Of a DNA stretch of 39,718 bases, positions 8,000 to 15,905 are shown in pieces. The notes under the pieces were generated by a model. That model was not told where the DNA came from and did no database searches. It saw only the letters and a program-made list of their open reading frames with translations. The stretch lies in NCBI GenBank assembly GCA_026400435.1, contig JAPLOZ010000073.1, positions 1 through 39,718 of the forward strand. The letters are read 5' to 3'. The position numbers were made by a program, and so were the translations under genes. The DNA is from Hyphomicrobiales bacterium. GTDB lineage: Bacteria > Pseudomonadota > Alphaproteobacteria > Rhizobiales > Rhizobiaceae. How positions within the stretch are numbered: position 1 is the stretch's first letter; each line of letters starts with the position of its first letter.

Positions 8000-9629
8000 C
8001 GCCGTATTGCCATCACACAGCGTCGAGCAGTCGGGCGACGGCGGTGTCATCAAGCTTGCCATCCTCGCAGTCGGCGGGCAGGGCGGCGGCGTGCTTGCCG
8101 ACTGGATCGTCGACGTCGCCGAGCGCAACGGCTACCTGGCGCAGTCGACCTCGGTCGCGGGCGTCGCCCAGCGCACTGGCGCGACGATCTACTACATTGA
8201 GATGTGCCCTGAACTGGATTCTGGGGCCGGCCGACTGCCGGTCTTCGCGCTGTCGCCGTCGCAGGGCGATGTGGACATCCTGATTGCAGCCGAACTGATG
8301 GAAGCTGGACGCGCCATCATGCGTGGCTTCGTCACGCCGGAAAAGACGACGCTGATAGCCTCTTCGCACCGCATCGCCGCCGTGTCGGAAAAGATCGAGC
8401 CCGGCGATGGCCGCGCGTCGTCTGCCAAGGTGCGCGAAACGGCGGAGCTTGCCTCGAAGCGGTTCATCGCCTTCGACATGGAGAAGATCGCCGTCGAGAA
8501 CGGCTCGATGATTTCGGCGAGCCTGCTCGGCGCGCTGGCTGGTTCCGGCGCGTTGCCGTTCCCGCGCGAAAGCTACGAGCAGACCATCGGCGCCGGCGGT
8601 CGCGGCGTCAAGGCGAGCTTGGCGGCGTTTGGCGGAGGCTTTGACGGAGCGCGCGGCAATGCGCCTCATGCCGCACGTCCGGCTCGGTCAGCAGATGCCG
8701 GCGGCCAGGGCGAGACCCATCTCACGCCAAGCTCGGCAACAGCCGTTGACTCTGTTGTACCTGAGTCAGGCTCGACGCCGCATGTCGGCGGTCCCAGGAA
8801 ATTGCTGGCGGGTTGGCAGGAACTGACCGACCGGGTCGACGAGTTGCCGCCGGCCGTTCGCGACATGGCGCTGCTGGGTCTGCGCAAGGTCGTCGATTTT
8901 CAGGACGCGCGCTACGGTTTGGAGTATCTCGGCAGGCTCGACCGCGCAGTCGCTGTGGACGCGCCCGAACAAGGCTACGCCCTCTCGATCGCCGCCGCCA
9001 AACATCTGGCCAACGCGCTATGCTACGACGACATGATCCGTGTCGCCGACCTCAAGACGCGCTCGACGCGCGGGGCGCGCGTCAGGCGCGAAGTCGGCGT
9101 CAAGGACGACGCTATCGTCCAGACCACCGAGTATTTTCACCCGCGCGTCGAGGAATTCTGCGGCTCCTTGCCAGCCGCGCTTGGCCGGTACATCGAGAAC
9201 CGTCCGAGACTCGCCGCTTTCATTGACCGCCGCATCAACCGGGGCCGGCGCATCCGCACCGACAGTTTTTCCGGTTTTGCCGCACTCTGGTGCATCGGCG
9301 GCATGCGCCGCTGGCGTCGCGCGCTGCTGCGCCACAAGGTCGAGCAGGCGCATCTGGATCGCTGGTACGATCTGGCGCTCGCGACCATGCCTCAAGACTA
9401 TGCGCTGGCGGTCGAGATCCTGAACACCCGCCGCCTGATCAAGGGCTACAGCGACACGCATGTGCGCGCGCAGTCGAAGTTCGACCGCGTGCTGTCGGCC
9501 CTGCCGATGCTGAAGGGCCGTCCCGACGCAGCCGACTGGCTGCGCCGCCTGCGCGACGCCGCCCTGAAGGACGAGAAGGGCGACATGCTCGACGGTGCGC
9601 TGAAGACGGTGGCGACGCTGGAATCATAG
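7992..9629 (+). CDS. Indolepyruvate oxidoreductase beta subunit family protein with large C-terminal extension
   Basis: Residues about 20-220 match the gamma/beta domain of 2-oxoacid:ferredoxin oxidoreductases, with GGQGGG at 28-33 and SVAGVAQRTGATIYYIE shortly after. Stand-alone IorB is about 200 residues, but this protein has 545: a Pro/Ser/Thr-rich linker (about residues 222-268) is followed by an all-helical domain of about 275 residues (DUF6537-like, by recollection) with many charged residues and no cysteine motif. Large IorB fusions of this kind are known in proteobacteria; the role of the extra domain is not known to me. The start ATG lies 8 bp inside iorA, so translation of the two subunits is coupled and a 1:1 complex is expected. 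It is followed by the sorC-type regulator, which has its own promoter. Confidence 0.87.
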   Translation: MLDAVLPSHSVEQSGDGGVIKLAILAVGGQGGGVLADWIVDVAERNGYLAQSTSVAGVAQRTGATIYYIEMCPELDSGAGRLPVFALSPSQGDVDILIAAELMEAGRAIMRGFVTPEKTTLIASSHRIAAVSEKIEPGDGRASSAKVRETAELASKRFIAFDMEKIAVENGSMISASLLGALAGSGALPFPRESYEQTIGAGGRGVKASLAAFGGGFDGARGNAPHAARPARSADAGGQGETHLTPSSATAVDSVVPESGSTPHVGGPRKLLAGWQELTDRVDELPPAVRDMALLGLRKVVDFQDARYGLEYLGRLDRAVAVDAPEQGYALSIAAAKHLANALCYDDMIRVADLKTRSTRGARVRREVGVKDDAIVQTTEYFHPRVEEFCGSLPAALGRYIENRPRLAAFIDRRINRGRRIRTDSFSGFAALWCIGGMRRWRRALLRHKVEQAHLDRWYDLALATMPQDYALAVEILNTRRLIKGYSDTHVRAQSKFDRVLSALPMLKGRPDAADWLRRLRDAALKDEKGDMLDGALKTVATLES

Positions 9630-9643
9630 CTCGGTCGGGAAAA

Positions 9644-9680
9644 TTGACTTTTGTCAGCGGCCGTGACTATTGTCGGGCCA
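9644..9680 (+). promoter_or_regulatory. Promoter of the SorC-type regulator; transcript probably leaderless
   Basis: TTGACT (9644-9649), an 18 bp spacer and TATTGT (9668-9673) form a good sigma-70 type promoter. The ATG of the regulator is at 9680, six bases past the -10 box, exactly where transcription should start, and there is no Shine-Dalgarno sequence. A short inverted repeat TTGAC-TTTT-GTCAG overlaps the -35 box and might be an operator. Confidence 0.55.
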
Positions 9681-10645
9681 TGGCGATCCGACCGGCAGAT
9701 CAGATCATACACAAGGCCGCGTGGCTCTACTATACGCACGGCATGCGGCAGGATCAGGTGGCGCAGCAGCTCAACATCTCGCGCGCCTCCGTCGCCATGT
9801 ATCTGCGCAAGGCGCGGGAAACAGGCATCGTCAACATTTCGACCTCGACACAGCTTTTTACCGACGACGTGCTGGCACGCGAAATCGAGGACGCATATGG
9901 CCTCGATGCGGTGTGGATCGCGCCGCATGGCGATCTGGTCGACCAGGCCGCCGAGGTGCCCGTGCTGGCCTCCAGCGTCTTCCTCGAACTGGTCAAGAAG
10001 GGCGACCGCATCGGCGTCGCCTGGGGCCAGACCGTGTACGCCATCGCCGATGTCATGGCCTATGCCGACCTGCAGGACGTCACCGTCGTCCAGCTTTGCG
10101 GCAATCTCGGCGCGCCGTTCGCCTATCGCCCCGACCAGTGCACGATGGAGATCGCGCGTCGGCTCAACGCCAAGGGCCTCAATTTCTACGCGCCGCTCGT
10201 GCTTTCGACCGAGGCGCTGGCCGAAGAGCTCCGCAACGAGCCTGTCATCCGCGAGCAGCTCGCCGGCATCTCCGACTGCGACCTTGCGCTCTATTCGATC
10301 GGCACGGTCGACGGTGAAAGCCACGTGGTCAAATGCGGTGCCCTGACATCGGCCGAGATGGACGCGCTGCGCCGTGCAGGTGCTGCCGGCGTCGTCGCCG
10401 GCCAGATTATCGACGCCAAAGGCGCGCTGCTCGACTGCAGCTACAACCGGCGCTGCATTTCGGCCGACCTTGACTCGCTGCGCGCCATCTCCAAGCGCCT
10501 CGTCGTGGTACAGGAGCCGAACAAGTTCGAGCCGCTGCTTGCCGGGCTTGCCGGCGGACTCTGCACCCACCTCGTCATCAGCGCCGACATGGCCAGACGG
10601 CTGCTCGATCAGGCGCGGGCCGCAAGCCGGCGCAAGGCGTCCTAG
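9680..10645 (+). CDS. SorC/DeoR-type sugar-binding transcriptional regulator
   Basis: Starting at ATG 9680 the protein has 321 residues, the usual SorC-family size. The N-terminus (about residues 5-55) is a helix-turn-helix with YYTHGMRQDQVAQQLNISRASVAMYLRKARETGIV; the rest is the sugar-phosphate-binding domain of the PF04198 family. Such regulators respond to a phosphorylated sugar and control the neighbouring catabolic genes. The gene is 68 bp upstream of the bifunctional aldolase/dehydrogenase on the same strand, so that enzyme is its most likely target and its substrate or product the likely effector. Control of the methylthioribose genes at 14816-20942 is possible but not shown, since the palindrome there is not repeated here. 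Confidence 0.9.
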   Translation: MAIRPADQIIHKAAWLYYTHGMRQDQVAQQLNISRASVAMYLRKARETGIVNISTSTQLFTDDVLAREIEDAYGLDAVWIAPHGDLVDQAAEVPVLASSVFLELVKKGDRIGVAWGQTVYAIADVMAYADLQDVTVVQLCGNLGAPFAYRPDQCTMEIARRLNAKGLNFYAPLVLSTEALAEELRNEPVIREQLAGISDCDLALYSIGTVDGESHVVKCGALTSAEMDALRRAGAAGVVAGQIIDAKGALLDCSYNRRCISADLDSLRAISKRLVVVQEPNKFEPLLAGLAGGLCTHLVISADMARRLLDQARAASRRKAS

Positions 10646-10713
10646 AGCCGGACCGTCATCGGCCTGTTGCCAAGCATCTCTCAAACGCAAACATCGATTA
10701 TCGGGAAGAGATC

Positions 10714-12768
10714 ATGAAGAACCTTTGGACCGACGCGGACGCCGAAAAACTGGTCGAGCATTATGCCGCCAAGGGCATCGGCCGGGACCTCGCGCTGCGC
10801 GTCTATACGACACGCCTGCTGGGCGGCGACCCGCGCCTCGTCCTGCATGGCGGCGGCAACACCTCGGTCAAGAGCAAGGCGGTCGACCTTGTGGGCGACG
10901 AATGGGACGTGCTCTGCGTCAAGGGCAGCGGCTGGGACATGGGCGTCATCGAACCGCAAGGTCTGCCGGCGGTGAAGCTTGGCGCCCTGCTCAAGGCGCG
11001 CAAGCTGCCGAAGCTTTCGGATGAGGACATGGTCGCGCTGCAGCGCGCCAACCTCCTCGATCCGTCTTCGCCCAACCCGTCGGTCGAAACGCTCCTGCAC
11101 GCCTTCCTGCCGCACAAATTCGTCGACCATACGCACTCGACCGCAGTGCTTGGCCTGGTCGATCAGCACAACAGCGAGGAAATCTGCCGCAAGGTCTACG
11201 GCAAGACGTTCGGCTTCGTGCCCTACATCAAGCCCGGCTTCGACCTCGCGAAAGTTGCAGCCGAGGTATTCGAGAGCGATACCTCCGTCATCGGCCTGAT
11301 CCTTGACAAGCACGGCATCTTCACCTTCGGCGACAATGCGAAGGAAGCCTATGCGCGCATGATCGACGCCGTCACCGCGGCCGAGGATTTTATCGCGAAG
11401 AGCGCCAAGGCCGTGCCGGCGAAAGCCGCACTGCCGGCGCATGTCGCCAAGCCCGCCGAGATCGCATCGACCATCCGCGGCGCGGTCGCGGTGGCGAAAG
11501 GCGAGGGGCGTTTCGACCGCATGATCTCGGATTTCCGCGTTTCGGACGCGGTGCTTGATTTCCTGTCGTCATCGAAGCTCGCAGAACTTGCTGGGCGCGG
11601 CGTGTCGACGCCGGATCTCTCGATCCGCATCAAGACCGGCCCGATGGCGCTGCCAGCGCCCGAGGCAGGCAAACTCGGCGACTACAGGAAGATCGTGAAG
11701 GAGCATGTCGCGCAATTCGCTTCCGATTACCGCGCATATTTCGAGACCAATGACGCGCTCGACGAGGTCAAGCGCACGATGCTCGACCAGATGCCGCGCC
11801 TCAGCCTCGTGCCGGGCGTTGGCATGTTCGGCCATGGCCGTACGCTGAAGGACGCCAAGATCGCGTCCGACGTCGGCGAGATGTGGATCGAGGCCGTGCA
11901 GGGCGCCGAGGCGGTCGGCAATTTCCAGCCGCTGTCCAAGGCCGATCTTTTCCCGCTTGAATATTGGTCTCTGGAGCAGGCCAAGCTCGCCTCCAACAAG
12001 CCGAAACCGCTCACCGGCCAGGTTATGCTCGTCACTGGCGGCGCCGGCGCCATCGGTGCGGCGACCGCGAAGCTGTTCGCCGACTATGGCGCGCATGTCG
12101 TGGTAGTGGACCTCGACGCCGACAAGGCCGCCGATGCAGCCAAGAAGGCCGGCAACAACTCGATCGGGGTGGGGGCGGACATCACCGATCCGGCACAGGT
12201 CCGCGCCGCCTTCGACAAGGCCGTCGCCGTCTATGGCGGCGTCGACATCCTCGTCTCCAACGCGGGCGCTGCCTGGGAGGGGAGGATCGGCGAGATCGAC
12301 GACGCGCTGCTGCGCAAGAGTTTCGAGCTCAACTTCTTCGCCCACCAGTCGGCGGCGCAGAATGCCGTGCGCATCATGCTCGAACAGGGCACTGGCGGCG
12401 CATTGCTGTTCAACACGTCGAAGCAGGCGGTCAACCCCGGCCCGAAATTCGGCGCCTATGGCCTGCCCAAGGCGGCGACCCTCTTCCTCTCGCGACAGTA
12501 CGCTCTCGACTACGGCGCGGACGGCATCCGTTCCAACGCGGTCAACGCCGACCGCATCCGCTCGGGCCTGCTCACCGACCAGATGATCGCCAGCCGGTCG
12601 GGCGCGCGCGGCCTGTCGGAGAAGGACTATATGTCCGGCAACCTGCTCGGGCAGGAAGTCACCGCGCACGACGTGGCGCAGGCATTCCTGCACCACGCGC
12701 TTGCCGACCGCACCACCGCCGACGTCACCACCGTCGATGGCGGCAACATCGCGGCGGCGTTGCGCTGA
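10714..12768 (+). CDS. Bifunctional class II aldolase / short-chain dehydrogenase (RhaD/RhaE-type fusion)
   Basis: The 684-residue protein has two enzymes in one chain. Residues 1 to about 410 are a class II aldolase/adducin-type domain with HGGGNTSVKSKA near residue 46, the zinc-ligand segment FVDHTHSTAV near residue 135, and DKHGIFTFG further on. From about residue 430 follows a classical short-chain dehydrogenase: nucleotide motif VTGGAGAIG from residue 440, an NAG segment, and the catalytic triad S569, Y582, K586 (YxxxK). Characterised fusions split a ketose 1-phosphate such as rhamnulose 1-phosphate into DHAP and lactaldehyde, and the dehydrogenase handles the aldehyde. No rhamnose kinase or isomerase is nearby; the nearest kinase and isomerase are MtnK and MtnA, whose product methylthioribulose 1-phosphate (or 5-deoxyribulose 1-phosphate) is a sensible alternative substrate. 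That link is inference. Confidence 0.9.
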   Translation: MKNLWTDADAEKLVEHYAAKGIGRDLALRVYTTRLLGGDPRLVLHGGGNTSVKSKAVDLVGDEWDVLCVKGSGWDMGVIEPQGLPAVKLGALLKARKLPKLSDEDMVALQRANLLDPSSPNPSVETLLHAFLPHKFVDHTHSTAVLGLVDQHNSEEICRKVYGKTFGFVPYIKPGFDLAKVAAEVFESDTSVIGLILDKHGIFTFGDNAKEAYARMIDAVTAAEDFIAKSAKAVPAKAALPAHVAKPAEIASTIRGAVAVAKGEGRFDRMISDFRVSDAVLDFLSSSKLAELAGRGVSTPDLSIRIKTGPMALPAPEAGKLGDYRKIVKEHVAQFASDYRAYFETNDALDEVKRTMLDQMPRLSLVPGVGMFGHGRTLKDAKIASDVGEMWIEAVQGAEAVGNFQPLSKADLFPLEYWSLEQAKLASNKPKPLTGQVMLVTGGAGAIGAATAKLFADYGAHVVVVDLDADKAADAAKKAGNNSIGVGADITDPAQVRAAFDKAVAVYGGVDILVSNAGAAWEGRIGEIDDALLRKSFELNFFAHQSAAQNAVRIMLEQGTGGALLFNTSKQAVNPGPKFGAYGLPKAATLFLSRQYALDYGADGIRSNAVNADRIRSGLLTDQMIASRSGARGLSEKDYMSGNLLGQEVTAHDVAQAFLHHALADRTTADVTTVDGGNIAAALR

Positions 12769-12786
12769 AACGGTGGCTGTCGGCGG

Positions 12787-14220
12787 TTAAGGAGTACCGA
12801 GGTGCTGAATGCCTGCGGTACTCTCTTGGCGCAAACCCTGCTGACCGACCAATGCTAGTATGAGCGCAAGAAGCATCAGGCCGGCAGCAATCAGGAAAGT
12901 CGTCGTGAAGGCGTGTCCTACGATCTGCCCGGAGGCTTTGGAAACCTCCGCCGTCCCCATCGCGGCGGCAAACAACATCGCCATTGTCGATGCGCCGGTC
13001 ATGAAACCAAGATTGCGCGACAGGCCCAGCAGTCCAGAAAGCATGCCGCGCCCGTCATCGCTGGCTGATGCCATCACGACGGTGTTGTTGGCTGCCAGAA
13101 AGAGCTGAAAGCCGGGCGTCAGCGCTGCGAGCGAAATCACGTATCCGGCGACGCCGAACCATCTTGGAAGGAAGGCAAGGCAGACCAGGCCAACGAAAAT
13201 CTCGATGAGGCCCGCAGCCAGAATGCGCGGAGCGCCGAATCTGTCGGTCAGGCGTCCCGCCGGTACGCCCGCGAGCGCGGCCGTTACAGGTCCTGCCGCC
13301 ATGATGATGCCGACCATCCCGTCGTTCAGGCGCAGGCCGAATGACAGGAAGAAAGGCCCCACCACAAGCGTCGACATCATGACGGTCGCGACAAGCACGT
13401 TCAGCGCGAGCGGTATTGCGATTCCTGGAGCGCGCAACAGAAGTACTGGCACCAGCGGCGAGCGCGACCGCCACTCGGTGATGACGAAGCAAGCGAGCGC
13501 AAGTGCCGCAATCGCCAGGAGCAGACCGGTACTCCAGCCCAATGCGGCCTTTCCTCTGGATGTTGCCAGCGCATAGGCGGCAAGGGTCGCGGCCAAAAGG
13601 ATTGCCCCCGGCCAGTCCATGGCGGTTTTTGCCTTCCCCGTCCGAGCCGGCTCTGCCGGGATCGCCGACATGGCCAAAGCCAGGGCGAGGGCGCCGAGAC
13701 CGGCCAGCAGGATGAAAGCGGCGCGCCAGCCGAAGCCCACAATCAACAGGCCTCCCACGGAAGGGCCGAGTGCAGTACCGATTGCCGACATGGTTCCCAG
13801 CAAGCCCATCGCCGACCCGATACGATCCTTCGCGACCGCGTTCCGTGCGATGGAGATCGGCAACGCCATGAGTATCGCGCCGCCGATGCCCTGTATCGCG
13901 CGGCTCGCGACAAGTGCGGCAAGCGTGGGAGAAATCGCACAGAATACCGAAGCTATGAAGAATATCGCCAGGCCGATGATCAGCATGCGCCGATGCCCAT
14001 GCAGGTCGGCCAAACGTCCGGCCATGACCACCGTCACCGTCACGGCCATCAGATAGGCAAGAACGGCCCACTGGACATCCGAGATCGGCGCGGAGAACGC
14101 CACGGTAAGCGTCGGCAGAGCAACCGAAACTATGCTGATGCCCAGCGACGCGAGCAGCGTCGCGCCTGCGAGCGTGGCCAAGATCGGGAACGCGCTTCCC
14201 GTCCGTCCGGCAGTGATCAT
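12787..14220 (-). CDS. MFS drug exporter, DHA2-like
   Basis: This 477-residue integral membrane protein is almost wholly hydrophobic, with about 14 predicted membrane segments, as in the DHA2 (14-TMS) drug:proton antiporters. Between the second and third helices is the MFS motif A region (GRLADLHGHRRMLIIG), and the motif C-like segment TALGPSVGGLLI lies around residue 155. Its likely job is proton-driven export of a toxic organic compound, maybe a redox-active dye or antibiotic. It is divergent from a MerR-type regulator, and the shared 71 bp gap has a SoxR-box-like palindrome, so expression is probably induced by the compound or the stress that the regulator senses. It converges with the aldolase gene, with only 18 bp between stops. 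The exported substrate is unknown. Confidence 0.88.
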   Translation of the reverse strand: MITAGRTGSAFPILATLAGATLLASLGISIVSVALPTLTVAFSAPISDVQWAVLAYLMAVTVTVVMAGRLADLHGHRRMLIIGLAIFFIASVFCAISPTLAALVASRAIQGIGGAILMALPISIARNAVAKDRIGSAMGLLGTMSAIGTALGPSVGGLLIVGFGWRAAFILLAGLGALALALAMSAIPAEPARTGKAKTAMDWPGAILLAATLAAYALATSRGKAALGWSTGLLLAIAALALACFVITEWRSRSPLVPVLLLRAPGIAIPLALNVLVATVMMSTLVVGPFFLSFGLRLNDGMVGIIMAAGPVTAALAGVPAGRLTDRFGAPRILAAGLIEIFVGLVCLAFLPRWFGVAGYVISLAALTPGFQLFLAANNTVVMASASDDGRGMLSGLLGLSRNLGFMTGASTMAMLFAAAMGTAEVSKASGQIVGHAFTTTFLIAAGLMLLALILALVGQQGLRQESTAGIQHLGTP

Positions 14221-14266
14221 TGTGGTTTAACCTCTTGGCGTCGTGTCCAGTTGCGGATACGTTGCC

Positions 14267-14286
14267 ACTTCAAGTCAACTTGAGGT
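14267..14286. promoter_or_regulatory. SoxR-box-like operator between MFS exporter and MerR-type regulator
   Basis: ACTTCAAGTCAACTTGAGGT is an inverted repeat of two 9-base arms with one mismatch and a 2-base centre. It differs at only two positions from the 18-base SoxR operator of the E. coli soxS promoter, CCTCAAGTTAACTTGAGG. A -35-like TTGCCA (14262-14267) on the plus strand and TTGACC (14289-14284) on the minus strand flank it, consistent with MerR-type promoters where the operator fills a long -35/-10 spacer; the -10 boxes are poor. Confidence 0.7.
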
Positions 14287-14291
14287 CAAGT

Positions 14292-14720
14292 GTGTTTCTT
14301 CTGGATATAGGCGTACTGGCTGAAAAGAGTGGCGTGCCTGCTTCCACGTTGCGCTACTACGAGGAGATCGGGCTTATTGAATCGCTCGGGCGGCGTGGAT
14401 TGCGGCGCCAGTACGGTCCGGAGACGTTGACGCAGCTTGCCCTGATATCCCTGGGCAAGCTGGCCGGATTCTCGCTCGAGGAAATAAAAAGCGTTTTCGG
14501 CCGGCAAGGCATCACCACTCTGCCTCGCCAGGCGCTCCACGGGCGCGCCGACGATATCGACGCACAGATTCGCCGGCTGACCACGCTGCGGAACGCGCTG
14601 CGTCACGTCGCCGAGTGCACTGCCCCGTCTCATATGGAGTGTCCTAAGTTCCAGGCGTTGCTGAGAATGGCGCCCCATTCTCAACCGTCGCGGAAGAGAC
14701 GCCGCGCAAAGGCGTCTTGA
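14292..14720 (+). CDS. MerR family regulator, SoxR-like with two conserved C-terminal cysteines
   Basis: The start is taken at GTG 14292, so that the protein opens just before the MerR helix-turn-helix (IGVLAEKSGVPASTLRYYEEIGLI, residues 6-29); a TTG at 14220 is in frame but would place the operator inside the gene. The product has 142 residues: DNA-binding domain, a long dimerisation helix (about 87-106), and C109-X7-C117 followed by a basic tail. Aligned with SoxR, where four cysteines (CX2CXCX5C) hold a 2Fe-2S cluster at this place, only the second and fourth cysteines remain. It therefore cannot hold the cluster the same way and may sense through a thiol pair or a metal. It very probably controls the divergent MFS gene and itself. 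The GTG is close to the predicted transcription start, with no clear Shine-Dalgarno. Confidence 0.85.
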   Translation: MFLLDIGVLAEKSGVPASTLRYYEEIGLIESLGRRGLRRQYGPETLTQLALISLGKLAGFSLEEIKSVFGRQGITTLPRQALHGRADDIDAQIRRLTTLRNALRHVAECTAPSHMECPKFQALLRMAPHSQPSRKRRRAKAS

Positions 14721-14762
14721 AGATGCGTCCAGGGAGCTTGGGCGGTGCAAGCATTTGAGCAA

Positions 14763-14792
14763 AAAGGGGCGGGCTTTTCAGCCCGCCCCTTT
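14763..14792 (-). terminator. Rho-independent terminator of the ribose-type ABC operon
   Basis: A perfect 13 bp GC-rich stem (AAAGGGGCGGGCT / AGCCCGCCCCTTT) with a 4-base loop. On the minus strand it is followed by TTTTTGC and lies 24 bp after the binding-protein stop. It may also stop transcripts coming from merR on the plus strand, though the T-run there is short. Confidence 0.9.
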
Positions 14793-14815
14793 GCTTCAAG
14801 CCCTCCGGCCAAGAA

Positions 14816-15871
14816 TTACTTCGCGTTCGGGTTTGGCATCCAAGCCGGCATGGCGACGTCGGCATGCGCGAACTGCGGCAGCTTGGCCGACAGCTCTTCC
14901 ATGTTCTTGATGTCGTTGTCGATCAGGTCCTTCTGGGTGATCAGCGTCGGCGGAACGACGACGTTGTGACCCGGATCCTCGCCAGCCAGCAACTGGGCGA
15001 GAGCGCGCACCGAGACCTGGCCGACGACGGCGGGGTTGGTGGCGGCAGTCGCAGCCCATGCGCTGTCGGGCTCGCGCATCGCGGCGATGTCGGAGGTCGA
15101 GATGTCGGCCGAATAGATCTTGATGTCCTTCGACAGGCCGGCCTCGTCGACTGCGATCTTCACGCCCTTGGCGAACTCGTCATAGGGCGCGAACATCACC
15201 TTGATGTCTGGGTTCGCCGTCAGCACCGAGCGTGCCTGGTTGGCCACGGAGTTGGCGATCGGGTTGTCCAGCGTGCCGAACATCGCGGCTTCGTTGATGC
15301 CCGGATACTTCTTCTTGAATTCGACCCATGTCTCGTTGCGGCGGTCGAGCGGAGCGATACCGGCGACATAGACGTAGCCAGCCTTCCAGCTCTCGCCATT
15401 GTCCTTGACAGCCTGTTCGAGCGCGAGGCGCGCGAGGTCGCGGTCGGACTGCTCGATCTGCGGGATCTTGTCATTCTCGACATTGACGTCGAACGCGACG
15501 ACCTTGATGCCGGCGTCGACCGCGCGCTGCGCGGCGTCCTTCATCGATTCCGTCAGACCATGCTGGATGATGATGCCCTGCACGCCCAGCGCGATCGCCT
15601 GGTCGACCATGTCTGCCTGGAGCGCTGCGTCCTGGCGGCTGTCAAGCACGCGAAGGTCGACGCCGAGCGCCTTGGCCTGCGATTCCACGCCGCTGAGATA
15701 GGCCTGGAAAAAGTCGCCGGTCGAGAGGTAGCGCACCAGCGCGATCTTGACGTCACCGGGCTTGTCGAACGGCGCCGGCATGTCGGCCGCCATCGCCGGC
15801 ATCTGCATCAGGCAGGTTGCGGCCGCCAGGCCGATTGCCATCTTGCCGAGAGTTCTACGCGTAAAGTTCAT
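14816..15871 (-). CDS. Ribose-type ABC transporter, periplasmic sugar-binding protein; candidate 5-methylthioribose/5-deoxyribose binder
   Basis: The ATG at 15871 is preceded by GGAGGAAG, giving 351 residues. The signal sequence MNFTRRTLGKMAIGLAAATCL has a twin-arginine motif (TRRTLGK) and an AMA-A type cleavage site near residue 29. The mature part is a type I periplasmic binding protein of the PF13407 kind: VKIALVRYLSTGDFFQAYLSGVESQAKALG, then DSRQDAALQADMVDQAIALGVQGIII. It is the last gene of a three-gene operon (ATPase, permease, binding protein) ending in a strong terminator. Because the operon is divergent from mtnK-mtnA and shares one operator with them, the ligand is probably a pentose analogue such as 5-methylthioribose or 5-deoxyribose. 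That is inference from context; the family also binds ribose, xylose and autoinducer-2. Confidence 0.92.
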   Translation of the reverse strand: MNFTRRTLGKMAIGLAAATCLMQMPAMAADMPAPFDKPGDVKIALVRYLSTGDFFQAYLSGVESQAKALGVDLRVLDSRQDAALQADMVDQAIALGVQGIIIQHGLTESMKDAAQRAVDAGIKVVAFDVNVENDKIPQIEQSDRDLARLALEQAVKDNGESWKAGYVYVAGIAPLDRRNETWVEFKKKYPGINEAAMFGTLDNPIANSVANQARSVLTANPDIKVMFAPYDEFAKGVKIAVDEAGLSKDIKIYSADISTSDIAAMREPDSAWAATAATNPAVVGQVSVRALAQLLAGEDPGHNVVVPPTLITQKDLIDNDIKNMEELSAKLPQFAHADVAMPAWMPNPNAK

Positions 15872-15905
15872 GTCTTCCTCCACTCATGTTCGGTCGGTTA
15901 CAAGG

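Noticed and set aside
9644..9657. A second copy of the mtnK operator in front of the SorC regulator
   Set aside because: Only the TTGAC core is shared; spacing and outer bases differ, so common control by one protein cannot be claimed.
12792..12823. Inverted repeat GAGTACCG / CGGTACTC as a shared terminator of the aldolase and MFS genes
   Set aside because: The stem is only 8 bp with a 16-base loop, has no T-run and lies mostly inside the MFS coding end.
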